A DNA stretch of 64,000 bases, taken from contig NW_027480440.1 in the NCBI RefSeq assembly GCF_051401765.1, forward strand, positions 6,572,001-6,636,000. The letters are read 5' to 3'. Below are positions 1-13,175 of the stretch, one piece after another. How positions within the stretch are numbered: position 1 is the first letter of the stretch; the number at the start of each line of letters is the position of its first letter. The position numbers and the translations under genes are program-made. This DNA is from Calliopsis andreniformis. Its lineage: Eukaryota > Arthropoda > Insecta > Hymenoptera > Andrenidae. Under the pieces are notes generated by a model, which searched no databases, had not been told where the DNA came from, and was given only the letters and a program-made list of their open reading frames with translations.

Positions 1-65
1 AAAATCCTCAATCCTCAATATTCAACACACAACCCTCAACCATCAATCCTCAAAACTCAACCATC

Positions 66-200
66 AATGCCCAATTCTCAATACTCAACAGAATATCCTG
101 AATTCTCAGTTTCCAATACTCAATCCCTAATCTTGAATCTTCAAATCTCAATCCACAAACATCAATTCTCATCACTCAACCCTCAAAACTCAGTCCTCAA
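66..200 (+). repeat. M2 module family (first copy shown), about 50 copies
   Basis: M2 is a conserved non-heptameric stretch. It has a lead-in TCAATTCTCAATACTCAA, a core GAATATCCTGAATTCTCA, then CAATACTCAA, a CCACAAACATCAATTCTCA segment and often CCCTCAACACTCAGTCC. The core begins near 91, 692, 1405, 2308, 3391, 4553, 5629, 6854, 8483, 8813, 12057, 14157, 17541, 19662, 21270, 21600, 22194, 22907, 24530, 28981, 33857, 35012, 36087, 37312, 38158, 38488, 39089, 39138, 39495, 39720, 39994, 43506, 44044, 44156, 44429, 48397, 48943, 49756, 50463, 52023, 55077, 55623, 56436, 57143 and 58703. Variants lie near 41512, 42239, 44654, 59862 and 60579. Most copies carry an EcoRI site (GAATTC); 21600 and 22907 have lost it. 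M2 aligns with M1, so the two probably share an ancestor. No function is visible. Confidence 0.88.
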
Positions 201-919
201 TCTTCAATCCTCAATCCTCAATCCTCAATCGTCAATCCTAAATCCCCAATCCTCTATCATCAATCCTCAATCCTCAATCCTCAATCTTCAACACTCAATC
301 CTCAATCCTCAATCCTCAATCCTCAATCCTGAATCCTCATTCCTCAAACCTCAATCCTCAAACCTCAGTCCTCATCCTCAATTCTCAATTCTCAATCCTC
401 AATCCTCAATCCTCAATCTTCAATCCTCAATAATCAATCTCCTATCCTAGATCCTCAATCCCCAACACTCAATCTTTAATCCTGAATCTTCAATCCTCAA
501 TCCCCAGTCCTCAATCTTCAATCGTCAATGCTCAATACTCAATCCTCAACCCTCAGTCCTCAATCCTCAATCCTCAGTCCTCAATCCTCAATCCTCAACA
601 CCCAAACCACAATCCTCAATATTCAACACACAACCCTCAACCATCAATCCTCAATACTCAACCATCAATCCTCAATTCTCAATACTCAATGGAATATCCT
701 GAATTCTCATTGTTCAATACTCAATTCTCAATATTCAATAATCAAATCCCAATCCCCAAACATCAATTCTCAGCACTCAATCCTCAACAATCAGACCTCT
801 CCCTTCAATCCTCCATCCTCAATCCTCAATCCTCAAGCGTCAATCCTCAATCCTCAATCCTCAACCCTCAACGCTCAGTCCTCAAACCTCAATCCCGAAT
901 CCTCAATTCTGAATCCTCA

Positions 920-1080
920 ATCTTCAGCCCTCAGTCCTCAACAATCAGTTGTCAATCCTCAATCCCCAATAGAATATCATCAATTAACAGTTTTCAATAC
1001 TCAATACACAATCTGCAATCTTCAAATCTCTATCCACAAACATCAATTCTCATCACTCAACCCTCAACACTCAGTCCCCA
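920..1080 (+). repeat. M1 module family (first copy shown), about 50 copies
   Basis: M1 consists of TTCAGCCCTCAGTCC, then CAACAATCAGTTGTCAA (or CAATTG forms), then core GAATATC-C/A-TCAATTCACAG, then TTTTCAATACTCAA, AATCTGCAATC and CCACAAACATCAATTCTCA. The core begins near 972, 2888, 3671, 4133, 5021, 6470, 7720, 10156, 11553, 12337, 12820, 13773, 15422, 17038, 17821, 18325, 19278, 20521, 22473, 24027, 24810, 25272, 25986, 26895, 27609, 29350, 30322, 33353, 34137, 34599, 35480, 36928, 40483, 41063, 41910, 42519, 43063, 45017, 47412, 50036, 50743, 51080, 51499, 54092, 56716, 57423, 57760, 58179, 60144, 62313 and 63464. It often alternates with M2. The copy shown and the one at 62313 share the variant CAATTAACAG. 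No function is visible. Confidence 0.88.
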
Positions 1081-2604
1081 ATCCTCAATCCCCAATCCTC
1101 ATTCTTCAATCCTCAATACCCAATCCTCAATCTTCAATCCTCAGTCCTCAATCCTCAATTCTCAATCCTCAATCCTCAGTCCTCAGTCCTCAAACATCAA
1201 TCCTCAACCCTCAGCCCTCATCCTCAATCCTCAATCCTCAATCCTCAATCCTCAATCCTCAATCTTCTATCTTCAATCCTCAATACTGAACATTCAATCC
1301 TCAACCCTCAGTCCTGAAACCTCAATTCTGAATCCTCAATCCTGTATCCTCAATCTTCAATCCTCAGACCTCAACCATCAATGCTCAATTCTCAATACTC
1401 AACAGAATATCCTGAATTCTCAGTTTTCAATACTAAATCCCCAATCTTCAATCTTCAAATCTCAATCCACAAACATCAATTCTCATCTCTCAACCCTCAA
1501 CACTTAGTCCTCAATCTTCAATCCTCAATCCTCAATCCTCAATCCTCAATAGTCAATCCTCAATACTGAATCTTCAATCCTCAATCCTCAATCCGCAATC
1601 CTCAATCCTTAATCCTGAATCCTCAATCTTCAATCCTCAGTCCCCAATCCTCAATCTTCAATCCTCAATCCTCAATCCTCAATCCTCAATGCTCAATCTT
1701 CAATCCTCAATACTCAATCTTCAATCCTCAATCCTCAATCCTCAATCCTCAATCCGCAATCCTCAATCTTCAATCCCCAATACTCAATCTTCAATCCTCA
1801 ATCCTCAATCCAGAAATCCTCAATCCTCAATATTCAACACACAACCCTCAATCTTCAATCCTCAATACTCAATCATCAATCCTCAATTCTCAATACTCAA
1901 TCGTCAGCCTTCAATCCTCCACACTCAATCTTCAATCCTCAATCCTAAATCTTCAATTCTCAATCTTCGATCCTCAATACTGAATCTTCAATCCTCAATC
2001 CTCAATCCTCAATCCTCAGTCCTCAATCCTTAATCCTCAATATTCAATCCTCAGTCCCCAAACCTCAATCCTCAATCCTTAATTCTCAATCTTCAATCCT
2101 CAGTCCCCAATCCTCAATCTTCAGTCCTCAACCCTCAATCCTCATCCTCAATCCTTAATACTCAATCTTCAATCATCAACACTCAATCTTCAATCCTCAA
2201 TCCTCAATCCTCAATCCTCAATCCTCTATCCTCAATATTCAACACGCAACCCTCAGCCATCAATTCTCAATACTCAACCATCAATCCTCAATTCTCAATA
2301 CTCAATGGAATATCCTGAATTCTCATGGCTCAATACTCAATCCTCAATATTCAATAATCTAATCCCAATCCTCAAACATCAATTCTCAGCACTGAATCCT
2401 CAACAATCAGACCTCTCCCTCCAATCCTCCATCCTCAATCCTCAATCCTCAAGCGTCAATCCTCAATCCTCAATCCTCAACCCTCAACTCTCAGTCCTCA
2501 ATCCTCAACACTCAACCTTCAATCCTCAATCCTCAGTCTTCAATCCTCAATACTCAATCTTCAAACCTCAATCCTCAATCCTCAATCGTCAATCTTCAAT
2601 CCTC

Positions 2605-4495
2605 AATCCTCGATCCTCAATTCTCAATCCTCAATCCTCAATCCTCAGACCTCAAACATCAATACTCAACCCTCAGTCCTCGTCCTCAATCCACAACCCT
2701 CAATCCTCAATCCTCAATCTTCAATCCTCAATCCTCAATCCTCAATCCTCAATCCTCAGTCCTCAATCCTCAATCCTCAACCCTTAATCCTCTGTCCTCA
2801 AACCTCGATCCTGAATCCTCAATCCTGAATCCTCAATCTTCAGCCCTCAGCCCTCAACAATCAGTTGTCAATCCTCAATCCTCAATAGAATATCATCAAT
2901 TCACAGTTTTCAATACTCAATACTCAATCTGCAATCTTCAAATCTCTATCCACAAACATCAATTCTCATCACCCAACCCTCAACACTCAGTCCCCAATCC
3001 TCAATATGCAATCCTCAATCCCCAATACTCAATCCACAATCCTCAACATTCAACCCTCAATACTCAATCTTCAATCCTCAATCCTCAATCCTCAATTCTC
3101 AATTCTCAATCCTCAATCGTCAATCTTCAATCCTCAATGCTCAATCGTCAATCCTCAATCCTCAGTCGACAATCCTCAATCCTCAAACCTCAATCCTCAA
3201 CTGTCAGTCCTCGTCATCAATCCACAACGCTTAATCCTCAATACTCAACCTTCAATCATCAATACTCAATCTTCAATCCTCAATCCTCAATCCTCAATCC
3301 ACAATCCTCAATCCTCAATATTCAACACAAAACCCTCAACCATCAATTCTCAATACTCAACCATCAATCCTCAATTCTCAATACTCAATAGAATATCCTG
3401 AATTCTCATGGTTCAATACTCAATCCACAATATTCAATAATCAAATGTCAATCCTCAAACGTCAATTCTTAACACTCAATCCTCAACACACAGTCCTCTC
3501 TCTTCAATCCTCCATCCTCAATCCTCAATCCCCAAGAGTCAATCCTCCATCCTCAATACTCAAACCTCAATTCTCAGTCCTCAAACCTCAATCCCGAATC
3601 CTCAACTCTGAATCCTCAATCTTCAGCCCTCGGTCCTCAACAAGCAATTGTCAATCCTCAATCCTCAATAGAATACCCTCAATTCACAGCATTCAATACT
3701 CAATCACCATTCCTCAAACTTCAAATCTCAATCCACAAACATCAACGCTCATCATTCTACCCTCAACACTCAGTCCTCAATCTTCAATACCCAATCCTCA
3801 ATCCTCAATCTTCAATCCTCAATACACAATCTTCAATCCTCAATCCTCAATTCTCAGTCCTCAATACTCAATCCTCAATCGTCAATCCTCAATTCTCAAC
3901 CCTCAATCGTCAATCTTCAATCCTCCATACTCAATCTTCAATCCTCAATCCTCATTCCTCAACCCTCAATCCTCATTCTTCAATCCTCACTACCCAATCC
4001 TCAATCGTCAATCCTCAATACTCAATCCTCAATCCTCAGTCCTCAAACCTCAATTCTGAATCCTCAATCCTGAATCTTCCATCTTCAGCTCTCAGTCCTC
4101 AACTATCAGTTGTCAATCCTCACTCCTGAATAGAATATCCTCAATTCACAGTTTTCAATACTCAATACTCAAACTGCAATCTTCCAACCTCTATCCACAA
4201 ACATCAATTTTCATCACTCAACCCTCAACACTCAGTCCTCAATGTTCAATCCTTAATTCACAATTTTCAATCTTCGATCTTCAATACTGAATCTTCAATC
4301 CTCAATCCTCAATCCTCAATCCACAATCCTAAATCCTTAATGCTCTATCTTCAATCCTCAGTCCGCAATCCTCAATCTTCAATCCTCAATACTCAATCTT
4401 CAATCTTCAATCCTCAATCCTGAATCCTCAATCCTCAATCCTCAATCCTCAATCCTCAATCAACAATACTCAATCTTCAATAATCAAGCCTCTAT
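2605..4495 (+). repeat. 1.9-kb core block, copy 1 of 5
   Basis: A stretch of about 1.9 kb with fixed module order recurs five times. Aligned on the CAGACCTCAAACATC motif, the copies sit at 2,646, 11,312, 16,796, 23,785 and 33,112. Other landmarks in order are CAATATGCAATCC, CAGTCGACAATCC, CACAACGCTTAATCC, an M2 module, an M1 module with GAATACCC, CTCTATCTTC-type variants and CAACAATACTCAATC. This copy has a single 21-bp unit containing CTCCATAC at 3,914-3,934. Confidence 0.85.
3914..3934 (+). repeat. 21-bp unit with CTCCATAC, single copy
   Basis: One unit made of the heptamers TCTTCAA, TCCTCCA and TACTCAA. Single copies also occur at 25,053-25,073, 26,676-26,696 and 34,380-34,400. This is the low-copy state of the tract that is expanded at 12,580 and 18,064. 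Confidence 0.9.
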
Positions 4496-4556
4496 CCTCA
4501 ATCCTCAATCCTCAATACTCAACCATCAATCCTCAATTCTCAATACTCAATAGAAT

Positions 4557-4574
4557 ATCCTGAATTCTCAGGAT
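4557..4574 (+). other. 18-bp inverted repeat in an M2 subtype
   Basis: The M2 subtype reads ATCCTGA, ATTC, TCAGGAT: perfect 7-bp arms around a 4-base centre that includes the EcoRI site. The same form appears in the M2 copies near 6,854, 19,662, 28,981, 35,012, 37,312 and 41,512. Most other M2 copies lack the right arm (TCATGG, TCAGTT or TCATGT instead). It could be chance within a repeated word or a protein-binding site; nothing in the sequence decides. Confidence 0.6.
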
Positions 4575-7500
4575 TCAATACTCAAACATCAATCCTCAAC
4601 CCTGAGCCCTCATTCTCAATCCTCAATCCTCAATCCTCAATCCTCAATCCTCAATCCTCAATCTTCAATCCTCAATACTCAATCTTCAATCTTCAATCCT
4701 CAATCCTCAATCCTCAATCCTCAATCCGCAATCCTCAATCTTCAACCCTCAATACCCAATCTTCAATCCTCAATCCTCAATCCTGAAATCCTCAAGCCTC
4801 AATATTCAGACCTCAAACGTCAATACTCAGCCCTCAGCCCTCATCCTCAATCAACAAACCTCAATCCTCAATCCTCAATCTCCCATCCTCTATCCTCAAC
4901 CCTCAATCCTCAGTCCTCAATCCTCAATCCTCAAACCTCAAACCTGAATACTCAATCCTGAATCCTCATTCTTCAGCCCTCAGTCCTCAACAATCAGTTG
5001 TCAATCCTCAATCCTCAATAGAATATCATCAATTCACAGTTTTCAATACTCAATACTCAACCTGCAATCTTCAAATCTCTATCCACAAACATCAATTCTC
5101 ATCACTCAACCCTCAACACTCAGTCCCCAAACCTCAATCTTCAATCCTCAATACTCAATCCTCAATCCTCAATCCTCAACCTTCAATCCTCAAAACTCAA
5201 TCTTCAATCCTCAATCCTCAATCCACAAACCTCAATCCTCAATACTCAATCGTCAGTCTTCAATCGTCAACACTCAATCTTCAATCCTCAATCCCCAATC
5301 CTCAATCGCCAATACTCATTCTTCCATCCTCGATACCCTATCCTCAATCTTCAATCCTCAATCCTCGATCCTCAATTCTCAATCCTCAATCCTCAGTCCT
5401 CAGTCCTCAAACATCAATCCTCAACTCTCAGCCCTCATCCTCAATCCCCAATCCTCAATCCTCAATCCTCAATCCTCAATCCTCAATCTTCTACCTTCAA
5501 TCCTCAATACTCAATCTTCAATCCTCAATCCTCAGTCCTAAAACTTCAATTCTGAATCCTCAATCCTGAATCCTCAATCTTCAATCCTCAGACCTCAACA
5601 ATCAATGCTCAATTCTCAATACTCAACAGAATATCCTGAATTCTCAGTTTTCAATACTCAAGCCCCAATATTCAATCTTCAAATCTCAATCCACAAACAT
5701 CAATTCTCAACACTCAACCCTCAACACTCAGTCCTCAATCTTCAATCCGCAATCTTCAATCCTCAGTCGTCAATCCTCAATCCCCAATCTTCTATCATCA
5801 ATCCTCAATCCTCAATCATCAATCCTCAATCCTCAATCCTCAATCTTCAATCCTCAATACTCAATCTTCAATCTTCAATACTCAATCCTCAATCCTCAAT
5901 CCTCAATCCGCAATCCTCAATCTTCAATCCTCAATACTCAATCTTCAATCCTCAATCCTCAATCCTGAAATCCTCAATCCTCAATATTCAACACTCAACC
6001 CTGAAACTTCAATCCTCAATACTCAAACATCAATCCTCAATTCTCAATACTCAATCGTCAGTCTTCAATCCTCAACACACAATCTTCAATCATCAACCCT
6101 CAATCTTCAATTCTCAACACTCAATCTTCAATCCTCAATCCCCAATCCTCAATCCTCAATCCTCAATCTTCAATCCTCAATACCCAATCCTCAATCTTCA
6201 ATCCTCAATCCTCAATCCTACAATTCTCAATCCCCATTCCGCAGTCCTCAGTCCTCAAACATCAATCCTCAACCGTCAGCCCTCATCCTCAATCCTCAAT
6301 CCTTAATTCTCAATCCTCAATCCTCAATCTTCAATCTTCAATCCTCAATACTCAATCTTCAATCCTCAATCCTCAGTCCTCAAACCTCAATTCTGAATCC
6401 TCAATCCTGAAACCTCAATCCTCAGCCCACAGTCCTCAACAATCACTTGTCAATTCTCAATCCTCAATAGAATATCCTCAATTCACAGTTTTCAATACTC
6501 AATACTCAATCTGCAATCATCCAACCTCTATCCACAAACATAAACTTTCATCACTCAACCCTCAACACTCAGTCCTCAATGTTCAATCCTTAATCCTCAA
6601 TTCTCAATATTCGATCCTCAATACTGAATCTTCAATCCTCAATCCTCAATCCTCAATCCTCATCCTCAATCCTCAATCCTCAATCATCAATCCTCAATAC
6701 TCAATCTTCAATCCTCAATCCTGAATCCTCAATCCTCTATCCTCAATCCTCAACCCTCAATCAACAATACTCAATCTTCAATAATCAATCCTCTATCCTC
6801 AATCCTCAATCCTTAATACTCAACCATCAATCCTCAATTCTCAATACTCAATAGAATATCCTGAATTCTCAGGATTCAATACTCAAACATCAATCCTCAA
6901 CCCTGAGCCCCCATTCTCAATCCACAATCCTCACTCCTCAATCCTCAATCCTCAATTTTCAATCCTCAATCCTCAACCCTCAGTCCTCATCCTCAATTCT
7001 CAATTCTCAATCCTCAATCCTCAATCCTAAATCCTCAATCTTCAATCCTCAATAATCAATCTCCAATCCTAGATCCCCAATCCCCAATCCTCAATCCTTA
7101 ATCCTCAATCTTCAATCCTCAATCCCCGGTCGTCAATATTAAATGCTCAATGCTCAATCCTCAATCCTCAATCCTCAGTCCTCAATCCTCAATCCTCAAT
7201 CCGCAATCCTCAATCTTCAATCCTCAATACTCAATCTTCAATCCTAAATCCTCAATCCTGAAATCCTCAATCCTCAATATTCAGCACACAACCCTCAACC
7301 TTCAATCCTCAATACTCAACCATCAATCCTCAATTCTCAACACTCAATCATCAGTCTTCAATCCTCAACACTCAATCTTCAATCCTCAATCCTCAGTCTT
7401 CAATCCTCAATACTCAATCTTGAATCCTCAATCCTCAATCCTCAATCCTCAATCTTCAATCCTCAATCCTGTATCCTCAATTCTCAATCCTCAATCCTCA

Positions 7501-10500
7501 ATCCTCAGACCTCAAACATCAATAATCAACCCTCAGTCCTCGTCCTCAATCCACAACCCTCTATCCTCAATCCTCAATCTTCAATCCTCAATCCTCAATC
7601 CTCAATCCTCAATCCTCAATCCTCAGTCCTCAAACCTCAATCCTGTATCCTCAATACTGAATGCTCATTCTTCAGCCCTCAGTCCTCAACAATCAGTTGT
7701 CAATCCTCAATCCTCAATAGAATATACTCAATTCACAGTTTTCAATTCTCAATCCCCATTCTTCGATCTTCAAATCTCAATACACAAACATCAATTCTCA
7801 TCACACAACCCTCAACACTCGGTCCTCAATCTTCAATCCTCAATCCTCAATACTCAATCTTCAATCCTCAATACTCAATTTCCAATCCTCAATCCTCAAT
7901 TCTCAATTCTCAATCCTCAATCCTCAGTCTTCAATCCTCAATCCTCAAACCTCAATCCTCAGTCCTCAATCTTCAATCCTCAATACTCAATCTTCAATCC
8001 TCAATCCTCAATCCTCAATCCTCAATCCTCAATACTCAATCTTCAATCCTCAATACTCAATTTCCAATCATCAATACTCAATTCTCAAACCTCAATCCTC
8101 AATCCTCAATCTTCAATCCTCAATCCTCAATCCTCAATCCTCAGTCCTCAATCTTCAATCCTCAATACTCAATCTTCAATCCTCGACCCTCAATCCTCAA
8201 TCCTCAACCCTCAATCCTCAATCCTCAATCTTCAATCCTCAATACTCAATCTTCAATCCTCAATTCTCAATCCTCAACACTCAATCCTCATTCTTCAATC
8301 CTCAACACCCAATCCTCAATCTTCAGTACTCAATACTCAATCTTCAATCCTCAATCCTCAATCCTCAATCCTCAATCCTCAATCCTCAATCCTCAATATT
8401 CAAAACACATCCCTCAACCATCAATCCTCAATATTCAAAACACATCCCTCAACCATCAATCCTCAATTCTCAATACTCAATAGAATATCCTGAATTCTCA
8501 TGTTTCAATATTCAATCCACAATACTCAATAATCAAAACTCTATCCTCAAACATCAATTCTCAGCACTCAATCCTCACCACTCAGGCCTCTCTCTTCAAT
8601 CTTCCATCCTCAATCCTCTATCCTCAAGCGTCAATCCTCAATCCTCAATTCTCAAACCTCAATCCTCAGTCCTCAAACCTCAATTCCGAATCCTCAATCT
8701 TCAATACTCAATCCTCAATCCTAAAATCCTCAATCCTCATTATTCAACACACAACCCTCAACCATCAATCCTCAAAACTCAACCATCAATGCCCAATTCT
8801 CAATACTCAACAGAATATCCTGAATTCTCAGTTTCCAATACTCAATCCCTAATCTTGAATCTTCAAATCTCAATCCACAAACATCAATTCTCATCACTCA
8901 ACCCTCAAAACTCAGTCCTCAATCTTCAATCCTCAATCCTCAATCCTCAATCGTCATTCCTAAATCCCCAATCCTCTATCATCAATCCTCAATCCTCAAT
9001 CCTCAATCTTCAACACTCAATCCTCAATCCTCAATCCTCAATCCTCAATCCTGAATCCTCATTCCTCAAACCTCAATCCTCAAACCTCAGTCCTCATCCT
9101 CAATTCTCAATTCTCAATCCTCAATCCTCAATCCTCAATCTTCAATCCTCAATAATCAATCTCCTATCCTAGATCCTCAATCCCCAACACTCAATCTTTA
9201 ATCCTGAATCTTCAATCCTCAATCCCCAGTCCTCAATCTTAAATCCTCAATGCTCAATCTTCAATCCTCAATCCTCAGTCATCAATCCTCAATCCTAAAT
9301 CCGGAATCCTCAATCTTCAATCCTCAATACTCAATCTTCAATCCTAAATCCTCAATCCTGAAATCCTCAATCCTCAATATTCAACACAAAACCCTCAACC
9401 TTCAATCCTCAATACTCAAACATCAATCCTCAATTCTCAATACCCAATCATCAGTCTTCAACCCTCAATACTCAATCTTCAATCCTCATTCTTCAATCCT
9501 CAATACCCAATCCTCAACCGTCAGTCCTCATCCTCAATTCTCAATTCTCAATCCTCAATCCTCAATCCTCAATCTTCAATCCTCAATAATCAACCTCCAA
9601 TCCTAGATCCCCAATCCCCAATCCTCAATCCTTAATCCTCAATCTTCAATCCTCAATCCCCAGTCCTCAACCTTAAATCCTCAATGCTCAATCCTCAATC
9701 CTCAATCCTCAGTCCTCAATCCTCAATCCTCAATCCGCAATACTCAACCTTCAATCCTCAATACTCAATCTTCAATCCTAAATCCCCAATCCTGAAATCC
9801 TCAATCCTCAATATTCAACACACAACCCTCAACCTTCAATCCTCAATACTCAACCATCAATCCTCAATCCTCAATACTCAATCATCAGTCTTCAATCCTC
9901 AATACTCAATCTTCAATCCTCAATCCTCAATCCTCAATCCTCAATCCTCAATACCCAATCCTCAACCTTCAATCCTCAATCCTCAATCCTCAATCCTCAA
10001 TCCTCCATCCGCAGTCCTCAGTCCTCAAACATCAATCCTCAACCGTCAGCCTTCATCCTCAATCCTCAATCCTCAATCCTCAATCCTCAATCCTGAATCC
10101 CCAATCTTCAGACCACAGTCCTCAACAATCAGTTGTCAATCCTCAATCGTCAATAGAATATCCTCTATTCACAGTTTTCAATACTCAATACTCAATCTAC
10201 AATCTTCAAATCTCTACCCACAAACATCAATTCTCATCACTCAACCCTCAATACTCAGTCCCCAATCCTCAATCTTCAATCCTCAATACTCAATTCTCAA
10301 TACTCAATCATCAGTCTTCAACACTCAATACTCAATCTTCAATCCTCAATCCTCAATCCTCAATCCTCAACACTCAATCTTCAATCCTCAATCCCCAATC
10401 CTCAATCCCCAATCCTCATTCTTCAATCCTCAATACCCAATCCTCAACCGTCAGTCCTCATCCTCAATTCTCATTTCTCAATCCTCAATCCTCAATCCTC

Positions 10501-11270
10501 AATCTTCAATCCTCAATAATCAACCTCCAATCCTGGATCCCCAATCCCCAATCCTCAATCCTTAATCCTCAATCTTCAATCCTCAATCCCCAGTCCTCAA
10601 TCTTAAATCCTCAATGCTCAATCCTCAATCCTCAATCCTCAGTCCTCAATCCTCAATCCTCAATCCGCAATACTCAACCTTCAATCCTCAATACTCAATC
10701 TTCAATCCTAAATCCTCAATCCTGAAATCCTCAATCCTCAATATTCAACACACAACCCTCAACCTTCAATCCTCAATACTCAACCATCAATCCTCAATCC
10801 TCAATACTCAATCATCAGTCTTCAATCCTCAATACTCAATCTTCAATCCTCAATCCTCAATCCTCAATCCTCAATCCCCAATACCCAATCGTAAGTCCTC
10901 AATCCTCAACACTCAATCTTCAATCCTCAATCCCCAATCCTCAATCCCCAATCCTCATTCTTCAATCATCAATACCCAATCCTCAACCCTCAGTCCTCAT
11001 CCTCACTTCTCAATTCTCAATCCTCAATCCTCAATCCTCAATCTTCAATCCTCAATAATCAACCTCCAATCCTAGATCCCCAATCACCAATCCTCAATCC
11101 TTAATCCTCAATCTTCAATCCTCAATCCCCAGTCCTCAATCTTAAATCCTCAATGCTCAATCCTCAATCCTCAATCCTCAGTCTTCAATCCTCAATACTC
11201 AATCTTCAATCCTCAATCCTCAATCCTCAATCCTCAATCCTCAATCTTCAATCCTCAATCTTCAATCCTC

Positions 11271-13175
11271 AATCCTCGATCCTCAATTCTCAATCCTCAA
11301 TCCTCAATCCTCAGACCTCAAACATCAATGCTCAATCCTCAGTCCTCGTCCTCAATCCACAACCCTCAATCCTCAATCCTCAATCTTCAATCCTCAATCC
11401 TCAATCCTCAATCCTCAATCCTCAGTCCTCAATCCTCAATCCTCAACCCTTAATCCTCTGTCCTCAAACCTCGATCCTGAATCCTCAATCCTGAATCCTC
11501 AATCTTCAGCCCTCAGCCCTCAACAATCAGTTGTCAATCCTCAATCCTCAATAGAATATCATCAATTCACAGTTTTCAATACTCAATACTCAATCTGCAA
11601 TCTTCAAATCTCTATCCACAAACATCAATTCTCATCACCCAACCCTCAACACTCAGTCCCCAATCCTCAATATGCAATCCTCAATCCCCAATCCTCAATC
11701 CACAATCCTCAACATTCAACCCTCAATACTCAATCTTCAATCCTCAATCCTCAATCCTCAATTCTCAATTCTCAATCCTCAATCGTCAATCTTCAATCCT
11801 CAATGCTCAATCGTCAATCCTCAATCCTCAGTCGACAATCCTCAATCCTCAAACCTCAATCCTCAACTGTCAGTCCTCGTCATCAATCCACAACGCTTAA
11901 TCCTCAATACTCAACCTTCAATCATCAATACTCAATCTTCAATCCTCAATCCTCAATCCTCAATCCACAATCCTCAATCCTCAATATTCAACACAAAACC
12001 CTCAACCATCAATTCTCAATACTCAACCATCAATCCTCAATTCTCAATACTCAATAGAATATCCTGAATTCTCATGGTTCAATACTCAATCCACAATATT
12101 CAATAATCAAATGTCAATCCTCAAACGTCAATACTTAACACTCAATCCTCAACACTCAGTCCTCTCTCTTCAATCCTCCATCCTCAATCCTCAATCCCCA
12201 AGAGTCAATCCTCCATCCTCAATACTCAAACCTCAATTCTCAGTCCTCAAACCTCAATCCCGAATCCTCAACTCTGAATCCTCAATCCTCAGCCCTCGGT
12301 CCTCAACAAGCAATTGTCAATCCTCAATCCTCAATAGAATACCCTCAATTCACAGCATTCAATACTCAATCACCATTCCTCAAAATTCAAATCTCAATCC
12401 ACAAACATCAACTCTCATCATTCTACCCTCAACACTCAGTCCTCAATCTTCAATACCCAATCCTCAATCCTCAATCTTCAATCCTCAATACACAATCTTC
12501 AATCCTCAATCCTCAATTCTCAGTCCTCAATACTCAATCCTCAATCGTCAATCCTCAATTCTCAATCCTCAATCGTCAATCTTCAATCCTCCATACTCAA
12601 TCTTCAATCCTCCATACTCAATCTTCAATCCTCAATCCTCATTCCTCAACCCTCAATCCTCATTCTTCAATCCTCACTACCCAATCCTCAATCTTCAATC
12701 CTCAATACTCAATCCTCAATCCTCAGTCCTCAAACCTCAATTCTGAATCCTCAATCCTGAATCTTCCATCTTCAGCTCTCAGTCCTCAACTATCAGTTGT
12801 CAATCCTCACTCCTGAATAGAATATCCTCAATTCACAGTTTTCAATACTCAATACTCAAACTGCAATCTTCCAACCTCTATCCACAAACATCAATTTTCA
12901 TCACTCAACCCTCAACACTCAGTCCTCAATGTTCAATCCTTAATTCTCAATTCTCAATCTTCGATCTTCAATACTGGATCTTCAATCCTCAATCCTCAAT
13001 CCTCAATCCACAATCCTAAATCCTTAATCCTCTATCTTCAATCCTCAGTCCGCAATCCTCAATCTTCAATCCTCAATACTCAATCTTCAATCCTCAATCC
13101 TGAATCCTCAATCCTCAATCCTCAATCCTCAATCCTCAATCAACAATACTCAATCTTCAATAATCAAGCCTCTAT
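11271..13175 (+). repeat. 1.9-kb core block, copy 2 of 5
   Basis: Matches 2,605-4,495 at offset 8,666 with scattered substitutions, for example CCCCAATCCTC in place of CCCCAATACTC near 11,690. It carries two 21-bp CTCCATAC units (12,580-12,621) where copies 1, 4 and 5 have one. It shares the variant CGTCAATACTTAACAC with copy 3 (copy 1 has CGTCAATTCTTAACAC), so copies 2 and 3 are closest relatives. Confidence 0.85.
12580..12621 (+). repeat. 21-bp unit, two tandem copies
   Basis: Two exact copies of the TCTTCAA, TCCTCCA, TACTCAA unit in core block copy 2. Flanking sequence is otherwise aligned with 3,914-3,934, so this is a local one-unit gain. Confidence 0.92.

Larger units (their letters stand above)
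1..8722 (+). repeat. Superrepeat copy 1 (8,722 bp)
   Basis: I define this copy by its first bases, a run starting AAAATCCTCAATCC followed by the ATTCAACACACAACCC motif. The same start recurs at 8,723, 21,510 and 38,398. The copy holds M2 modules near 91, 692, 1405, 2308, 3391, 4553, 5629, 6854 and 8483, and M1 modules near 972, 2888, 3671, 4133, 5021, 6470 and 7720. The module order serves as the reference for the later copies. Its true left boundary is unknown because the window begins here, so the start point is a convention. Confidence 0.8.

Noticed and set aside
125..140. Telomere-like word CCCTAA
   Set aside because: Isolated occurrences only, never in tandem; the unit TCCTCAA is not a known telomere repeat.
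67..450. Near-identical 127-codon ORFs at 67, 8,789 and 38,464 as a conserved gene family
   Set aside because: They lie inside the duplicated superrepeat start; identity extends through the non-coding flanks, so the DNA block is duplicated and not a gene.
1605..1625. TAATCC words resembling Bicoid/OTX/PITX homeodomain sites
   Set aside because: They are one-base variants of the CAATCC heptamer word and expected by chance at this copy number.
3006..3401. Five 131-codon ORFs (3,006; 11,672; 17,156; 24,145; 33,472) as paralogues
   Set aside because: They are part of the 1.9-kb core block, and each overlaps an 84-codon ORF in another frame with similar composition. Conservation follows the whole block.
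12958..12982. CENP-B box resemblance (TTCG followed by A-rich spacing)
   Set aside because: The required CGGG part is absent, and the TTCG words are simple heptamer variants.
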